Source of the DNA: an uncultured bacterium
Lineage (GTDB): Bacteria; Patescibacteriota; Patescibacteriia; Patescibacteriales; UBA12465
DNA length: 17,025 nucleotides
Reading direction: 5' to 3'
NCBI GenBank assembly: GCA_937983635.1
Contig: CALJZR010000016.1
Location: 1 to 17,025, forward strand
In this document: positions 13,582-17,025 of the stretch, piece after piece
Layout: each line of letters opens with the position of its first letter
How positions within the stretch are numbered: position 1 is the first letter of the stretch
Notes under the pieces: model-generated
Seen by the model: only the letters and a program-made list of their open reading frames with translations
Database searches by the model: none
What the model was told of the DNA's origin: nothing
Position numbers and translations under genes: made by a program

Positions 13582-14175
13582 CTATTTTCTTAAGACAACC
13601 GAGCGCGGATAACAATTACTGATGTCATCGCCCTCTTTGAAGGTGGTGATTTTTAACTCTTCGCTCTCTGGATAATACCTAAGAAGCGGACAGCCGCCGA
13701 CCATCTTTGTGCCTGTGCACAACATCGACGTCTCAACATTGAGTGTCCGCCTGCTTTCATCCCAAGTCTTAAAGAAATGAAGAAGATATTCCAGTAAAGT
13801 TTCAGTGGGAAGAAGCAAACACTCTAATAAAGTTCCGATGGGAAGAGCTTTCTCAGAATCCTGAGGATCACTCCAGATGGGGTTATCTTCATCCTTTACC
13901 CAAATGGCATAAGGAAATTCTGAAGCACTGCGCTCATCGCTGATAATGATGCGGGTAACATCAGAGATTTCGGTTCTTACCTTGGTAAAATGAATCCGCA
14001 TGGCCCGAATTAATTTATCGGGATTAATTTTAGGTACGACCACGATAAGGCGGTTATAGCCCTGAACGTAATCAGGGATGATGTCGAGGTCTAGTTCAAC
14101 CTGAAGGTTGAAGTAACGGGAGTAGAACTCCTTCCAGGAGTCCAAAAGATTCTGGTTAATCACATTTTGCTGCAT
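13582..14175 (-). CDS. Hypothetical protein of a family recurrent in Candidate Phyla Radiation genomes
   Basis: I do not know a function for this 197-residue protein. The start at 14175 (MQQNVINQNLLDSW) is chosen because longer frames would begin inside the predicted -35 box. It is soluble, with no signal peptide or membrane helix. Notable segments are SWKEFYSRYFNLQVELD, YNRLIVVVPKINPDKLIRAM, the YAIWVKDEDNP stretch, TLLE repeats, ETSMLCTGTKMVGGCPLLRY, and a C-terminal CYPRSVVLRK. The order WxxFY, (I/V)VVxxx, YAIWV+D, TLLE, LCxGT, RxVV reminds me of a widespread unassigned family in Patescibacteria, often in several copies per genome; this is from memory. An 11-residue tandem duplication sits at 111-132. 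It is the only gene here ending in TAG, with TAA as the next codon. It is flanked by its own promoter and a terminator. Confidence 0.75.
   Translation of the reverse strand: MQQNVINQNLLDSWKEFYSRYFNLQVELDLDIIPDYVQGYNRLIVVVPKINPDKLIRAMRIHFTKVRTEISDVTRIIISDERSASEFPYAIWVKDEDNPIWSDPQDSEKALPIGTLLECLLLPTETLLEYLLHFFKTWDESRRTLNVETSMLCTGTKMVGGCPLLRYYPESEELKITTFKEGDDISNCYPRSVVLRK
13780..13845 (-). repeat. 33-bp tandem duplication inside the hypothetical gene
   Basis: Unit 1 (13845-13813) encodes LPIGTLLECLL and unit 2 (13812-13780) encodes LPTETLLEYLL, directly adjacent and in frame. Counted by eye, 24 of 33 bases agree. The insertion adds 11 residues without breaking the frame. Confidence 0.8.
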
Positions 14176-14221
14176 AACAAGAGGTTTTAGGGTGAACAAA
14201 TAAAGATTTAATGAACAATAT

Positions 14222-14250
14222 AATTTAAGATTTTTAAATAAAAATGTCAA
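14222..14250 (-). promoter_or_regulatory. Predicted promoter for the hypothetical gene
   Basis: The minus strand has a perfect TTGACA (14250-14245), a 17-nt spacer and TAAATT (14227-14222; 4 of 6). Transcription would start near 14215 and give a leader of about 40 nt before the ATG at 14175. It lies in the gap after the miaA stop, so this gene is probably separate from the miaB-miaA operon. Confidence 0.5.
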
Positions 14251-14259
14251 TCTGGTAGA

Positions 14260-15195
14260 TTATTTCAACCAATCATCAATTATTTTTTCTGCGCTAGCCA
14301 ATCCTTCTACCCAGAAAATTTGTCGTCCCTGCTTCTCCCAGCGTTTAAACCAAGTTTTTTGCCGTTTAGCAAAACGATAGGAAGCATCACTCAACTTTCG
14401 AACCATATTCTCATAGTCTAATTTACCTAAAAGATACTGGGAAAGAAATTTATATTCCAAACCAAAGGATAGTAAACGTCGCCAAGAAACTCCTTCTGCG
14501 TGCAAACGCTTAACCTCTCCCAACATATCTTCCTGTTCTAAACGATTATTAATCCGCTTAATAATCCTTTCCCGTAAAACTTCGTCAGGATAAGTCAAAC
14601 CTAAAATTAAGAAATCATAAGGCGATTCTTTTTTCATCTCTAAAGAACTGCCTTGCTCTAAAATTTCCAAGTAACGAACCAGGCGACGAGGATTATTTTT
14701 ATCGCTATTGTTAAGCTTATGGGCAAAATCTGGTTTCAGCTTTTCCAGGCGCTGAAATAGTTCTTCCCGACTCAAGGCTTCTAGCTCTCGCCTTTTTCCT
14801 AGATCAGGTTTAACCACACTAAGACGATAGTTATCAACTAAAGCCTGTAAATAAAGGCCGGTGCCACCGACAATAATCGGCAATTTCCCGCGCTTAATAA
14901 TATCAGCTATTGCTTTCAAAGCTAATTTTTGATATTTAGCCAGATTAAATTCCGTGTTAGGACTAACCACGTCAATTAAATGATAGGGCACGACTTTTTT
15001 ACCCACCTTATACTCCCCCAAGTCTTTACCGCTGCCAATATCCATACCTTTGTAGACCTGGCGACTATCGGCCGATACAATTTCCCCCTTATACCTAAGA
15101 GCCAAGCGCACGCCTAAAGCCGTCTTACCAGAGGCCGTGGGCCCGAGCAAGACGAAAACTTTTGGCTTATTCATATTTGCCTTTTTTCTTGGCAT
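14260..15195 (-). CDS. miaA: tRNA dimethylallyltransferase MiaA
   Basis: MiaA transfers a dimethylallyl group to N6 of A37 in tRNAs that read codons starting with U, forming i6A37. The 311-residue protein is full length. Landmarks, numbered from the 15195 start, are the P-loop GPTASGKT (18-25), SADSRQVYKGMDIGSGK (39-55), YHLIDVVSP, LPIIVGGTGLYLQAL (103-117), NNPRRLVRYLEI and the C-terminal FAKRQKTWFKRW. The ATG at 15174 (MNKPKVFVLLG) is an equally good start; both have T at -1. miaB lies 12 nt upstream, so the two enzymes of one tRNA modification pathway are cotranscribed. Confidence 0.96.
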   Translation of the reverse strand: MPRKKANMNKPKVFVLLGPTASGKTALGVRLALRYKGEIVSADSRQVYKGMDIGSGKDLGEYKVGKKVVPYHLIDVVSPNTEFNLAKYQKLALKAIADIIKRGKLPIIVGGTGLYLQALVDNYRLSVVKPDLGKRRELEALSREELFQRLEKLKPDFAHKLNNSDKNNPRRLVRYLEILEQGSSLEMKKESPYDFLILGLTYPDEVLRERIIKRINNRLEQEDMLGEVKRLHAEGVSWRRLLSFGLEYKFLSQYLLGKLDYENMVRKLSDASYRFAKRQKTWFKRWEKQGRQIFWVEGLASAEKIIDDWLK

Positions 15196-15207
15196 AAGAG
15201 GCTTGAT

Positions 15208-16509
15208 TTATTTTACCAGCACTCCCTCCAGGCCAAAGTCCTGGATTTTTTGAATCTTAACCATCACAAAATTGCCAATAATTTCTTCCGGCTTTAAGTC
15301 AGCAGGAGCGCTAAACAGAATAGTTTTAAAACTGGAACTCTTACCGTAATATTTATTCTTCCTATTCTTGCCTTCTACTAATACTTTAATCTCCTGCCTA
15401 AGATAAGCCTTATTAGCCTTCTGCCCGCTTTTACGTAAAATCTCGGTCAAAATCTGTTCGCGTCGACGCTTCTCTGCCCGCGAAACATTATCCTCCATTT
15501 TCCAGGAAGCAGTGCCGGGGCGAGGGCTATATTGAGCGGTATAGGCCATGTCAAACTGCAAGTCTTTAAACAATTTCACCGAATTTTGAAATTGTTTTTT
15601 TGTCTCCCCCGGAAAACCTACAATCACATCGGTAGTAATAGCCACTCCCGGCTTAGCTTTCCTGATTTTCTTAATTAGCGCAGAAAAATGAGCGGCCGTA
15701 TAATTACGATTCATTGCCCGCAAAATCTCGTCATCACCAGACTGGACAGCCACATGCAAATGATGGCAAATCTTGTCAGAAGACGCTAAAACTTTAATTA
15801 ATTCCGGAGATAAATCTTTAGGATGGCTAGAAGAGAAACGCAGCCAAAAATCACCAGACAATAGAGATAAACGCTGGAGTAATTTGGGGAAATCAACGCT
15901 GCCGCTGCGGTAGCTGTTAACATTCTGAGCGATTAAAACAATTTCCTTGTAGCCTCGTCTCACTAAAGCCTTAGCCTCCCGCATAATATCGGTAGCAGGA
16001 CGATAGACTTCTCGTCCCCGCGCATAGGGAACCACACAATATGAACAAAAATTATTACAGCCATTGCCAATAGGAAGATAGGCGGTAAATTGGCTTTGAT
16101 ATTTAGGGGTAATTGTTAGATATTTTTCCCCACTAAGCTCACGCACTTCTTCCGAACTCAAAGTTAACTCCTGGCGGCAATTTTTTAACAAAGCACAGAG
16201 ATTCGGCAGTTCATTAATAGGCATAAACAAATCAACTCGCCCCCGCAAGCGACGATGAACATCAGCCCGATTAGCCAAGCAACCGGTAATAACCAAAGCC
16301 GCCCTAGGATTACTCTGACGGATACGATTAACGAGCCCATAGACGCGATCTTCAGCCGACTGCCTAACTCCGCAAGTCGTGAGAATCACTAAATCTACCC
16401 CCAACCAAGAGTCATTGGCTTGATAGCCATGAGCATCTAAAAAAGAGGCGATTCGTTCACTGTCCGCCTTATTCATCTGACAACCAATAGTAATTATATG
16501 ATAGAGCAT
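15208..16509 (-). CDS. miaB: tRNA-2-methylthio-N6-dimethylallyladenosine synthase MiaB
   Basis: MiaB is a radical SAM methylthiotransferase that converts i6A37 to ms2i6A37 in tRNA. The 433-residue protein shows the three-domain layout. The N-terminal MTTase domain has Cys10 (GCQMNKADSE), Cys46 (TTCGVRQSAEDRVYG) and Cys77 (TGCLANR) for the auxiliary 4Fe-4S cluster. The radical SAM domain has the CxxxCxxC motif CNNFCSYCVVPYARGRE (Cys151, Cys155, Cys158), then IAQNVNSYRSG, LHVAVQSGDDEIL and ITTDVIVGFPGET. A C-terminal TRAM domain ends in GLEGVLV. The GCQMN form and the adjacent miaA favour MiaB over MtaB or RimO. It starts 12 nt after the upstream membrane-protein gene. Confidence 0.95.
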   Translation of the reverse strand: MLYHIITIGCQMNKADSERIASFLDAHGYQANDSWLGVDLVILTTCGVRQSAEDRVYGLVNRIRQSNPRAALVITGCLANRADVHRRLRGRVDLFMPINELPNLCALLKNCRQELTLSSEEVRELSGEKYLTITPKYQSQFTAYLPIGNGCNNFCSYCVVPYARGREVYRPATDIMREAKALVRRGYKEIVLIAQNVNSYRSGSVDFPKLLQRLSLLSGDFWLRFSSSHPKDLSPELIKVLASSDKICHHLHVAVQSGDDEILRAMNRNYTAAHFSALIKKIRKAKPGVAITTDVIVGFPGETKKQFQNSVKLFKDLQFDMAYTAQYSPRPGTASWKMEDNVSRAEKRRREQILTEILRKSGQKANKAYLRQEIKVLVEGKNRKNKYYGKSSSFKTILFSAPADLKPEEIIGNFVMVKIQKIQDFGLEGVLVK

Positions 16510-16521
16510 AAGCTTAAAAAT

Positions 16522-17025
16522 TTAAGGTAAAGAGCTGGTGGCCGTAGTAGTGGCCGTAAATGGTAATAGCTGATATAAGCCGAAGCGACCCCGCCGTTCT
16601 TGCAATTCTAAAGTAAAGCCAAAGACAGGTAAACGACGTTCGTTAAGATAGCTTAAATCTTTATCGGGAAAAGAAAAATTATAATAATAAACCGGGTAAT
16701 TTTGCAAAATTAAACCCAGACTAGCATTAACGGCGTCATTAGTTAAAAGCGCATTCACCACCCGCCGTTCCGGAAATAATTGCTTGTCATGATACTGGGT
16801 CACTATTACCGCCTCGCTTTCCGTAGACGCTAAAATCGCTTGCGCATTTTCCCGATCACTAAAATGATTGTAATACAAAGTCATCAGCCCTTCTTCGGAG
16901 CCAAAAAGAGTAAACATCAGAGAGCTAAAAACCCAAGTGCCGCCAACCAAAAAACTAATACCACCAACCAACCAACGGCGCGCTCTAATCCTGCCATGAT
17001 TATCATTTTTTAAAGGCAGGAGCGA
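16522..17025 (-). CDS. C-terminal part of a membrane protein, possibly a GT39-like glycosyltransferase (partial)
   Basis: The reading frame is open to the window edge: upstream of the first listed residues it continues as SLLPLKNDNHGRIRARRW, so this is a 167-codon 3' fragment, not a small gene. One hydrophobic segment (about 19-41, LVGGISFLVGGTWVFSSLMF) is preceded by basic residues and is followed by about 125 mostly polar residues: IVTQYHDKQLFPERRV, PVYYYNFSFPDKDL, LNERRLPVFGFTLEL, YQLLPF, and a Thr/Ala/Ser tail. The pattern of a last transmembrane helix followed by an extracytoplasmic beta-rich domain resembles polytopic dolichyl-phosphate-mannose-type (GT39/ArnT-like) transferases. Without the N-terminus this is only a suggestion. 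It is upstream of and probably cotranscribed with miaB. Confidence 0.7.
   Translation of the reverse strand, partial: SLLPLKNDNHGRIRARRWLVGGISFLVGGTWVFSSLMFTLFGSEEGLMTLYYNHFSDRENAQAILASTESEAVIVTQYHDKQLFPERRVVNALLTNDAVNASLGLILQNYPVYYYNFSFPDKDLSYLNERRLPVFGFTLELQERRGRFGLYQLLPFTATTTATSSLP

Noticed and set aside
16522..16971. A complete 149-residue protein starting with TTG at 16971.
   Set aside because: The frame stays open to the window edge, and the TTG lies within a hydrophobic segment. It is the 3' end of a larger gene.
1..17025. UGA recoded as glycine, as in Gracilibacteria and SR1.
   Set aside because: All genes read as full-length proteins with UGA as stop, and no in-frame TGA is needed anywhere. 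The absence of TGA stops is better explained by TAA preference.
1..17025. CRISPR arrays, tRNA genes, insertion sequences or phage genes.
   Set aside because: No regularly spaced repeats, transposase or phage-like frames, or cloverleaf-like sequences were seen; intergenic gaps are all under 180 nt.

Overview
The window looks like a stretch of chromosome from a small-genome bacterium of the Candidate Phyla Radiation (Patescibacteria). This is an inference from gene content and style; there is no rRNA in the window to settle it. The signs are moderately low GC, very tight gene packing, secreted proteins with the LSGRI...GEAWYINP...YLGRP repeat, an unassigned protein family I associate with these genomes, a double-length ThyX, and starts without Shine-Dalgarno sites. 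No phage, insertion sequence, CRISPR array, tRNA or rRNA was seen, and no gene-free stretch exceeds 300 bases.

Layout. The first 15 codons of rplU (ribosomal protein bL21) leave the window on the minus strand, with a promoter and a terminator-like hairpin in their leader. Divergent from it on the plus strand are murA (peptidoglycan precursor synthesis) and a membrane-anchored PEGA/beta-propeller protein, ending at a bidirectional terminator near 2820. From 7976 down to 2861 runs a minus-strand operon for surface glycans: a secreted phosphodiester glycosidase, a DUF167/YggU gene broken by an in-frame TAG, three family-2 glycosyltransferases and galU (UDP-glucose supply). Four of the genes are separated by only 1-3 nt.

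From 8150 to 11939 a plus-strand operon encodes a nearly complete route to dTDP: dCMP deaminase (dCMP to dUMP), a double-length ThyX-like thymidylate synthase (dUMP to dTMP), a small P-loop kinase, and a single protein joining thymidylate kinase to dUTPase. A terminator closes it. gatB follows with its own promoter, which predicts an almost leaderless mRNA.

The right end is minus strand: a hypothetical protein with its own promoter and a recent-looking 11-residue internal duplication, then the C-terminal part of a membrane protein (cut by the window edge), miaB and miaA in one operon. MiaA and MiaB act in sequence to make ms2i6A37 in tRNA.

The most interesting window-wide signals are these. 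Every one of the 17 gene starts I assign is ATG preceded by T, none has a well-placed Shine-Dalgarno site, and 16 of 17 visible stops are TAA. The best local points are the ThyX whose catalytic motif appears to be split between two half-domains, the thymidylate kinase-dUTPase fusion beside it, and the amber-interrupted DUF167 gene.
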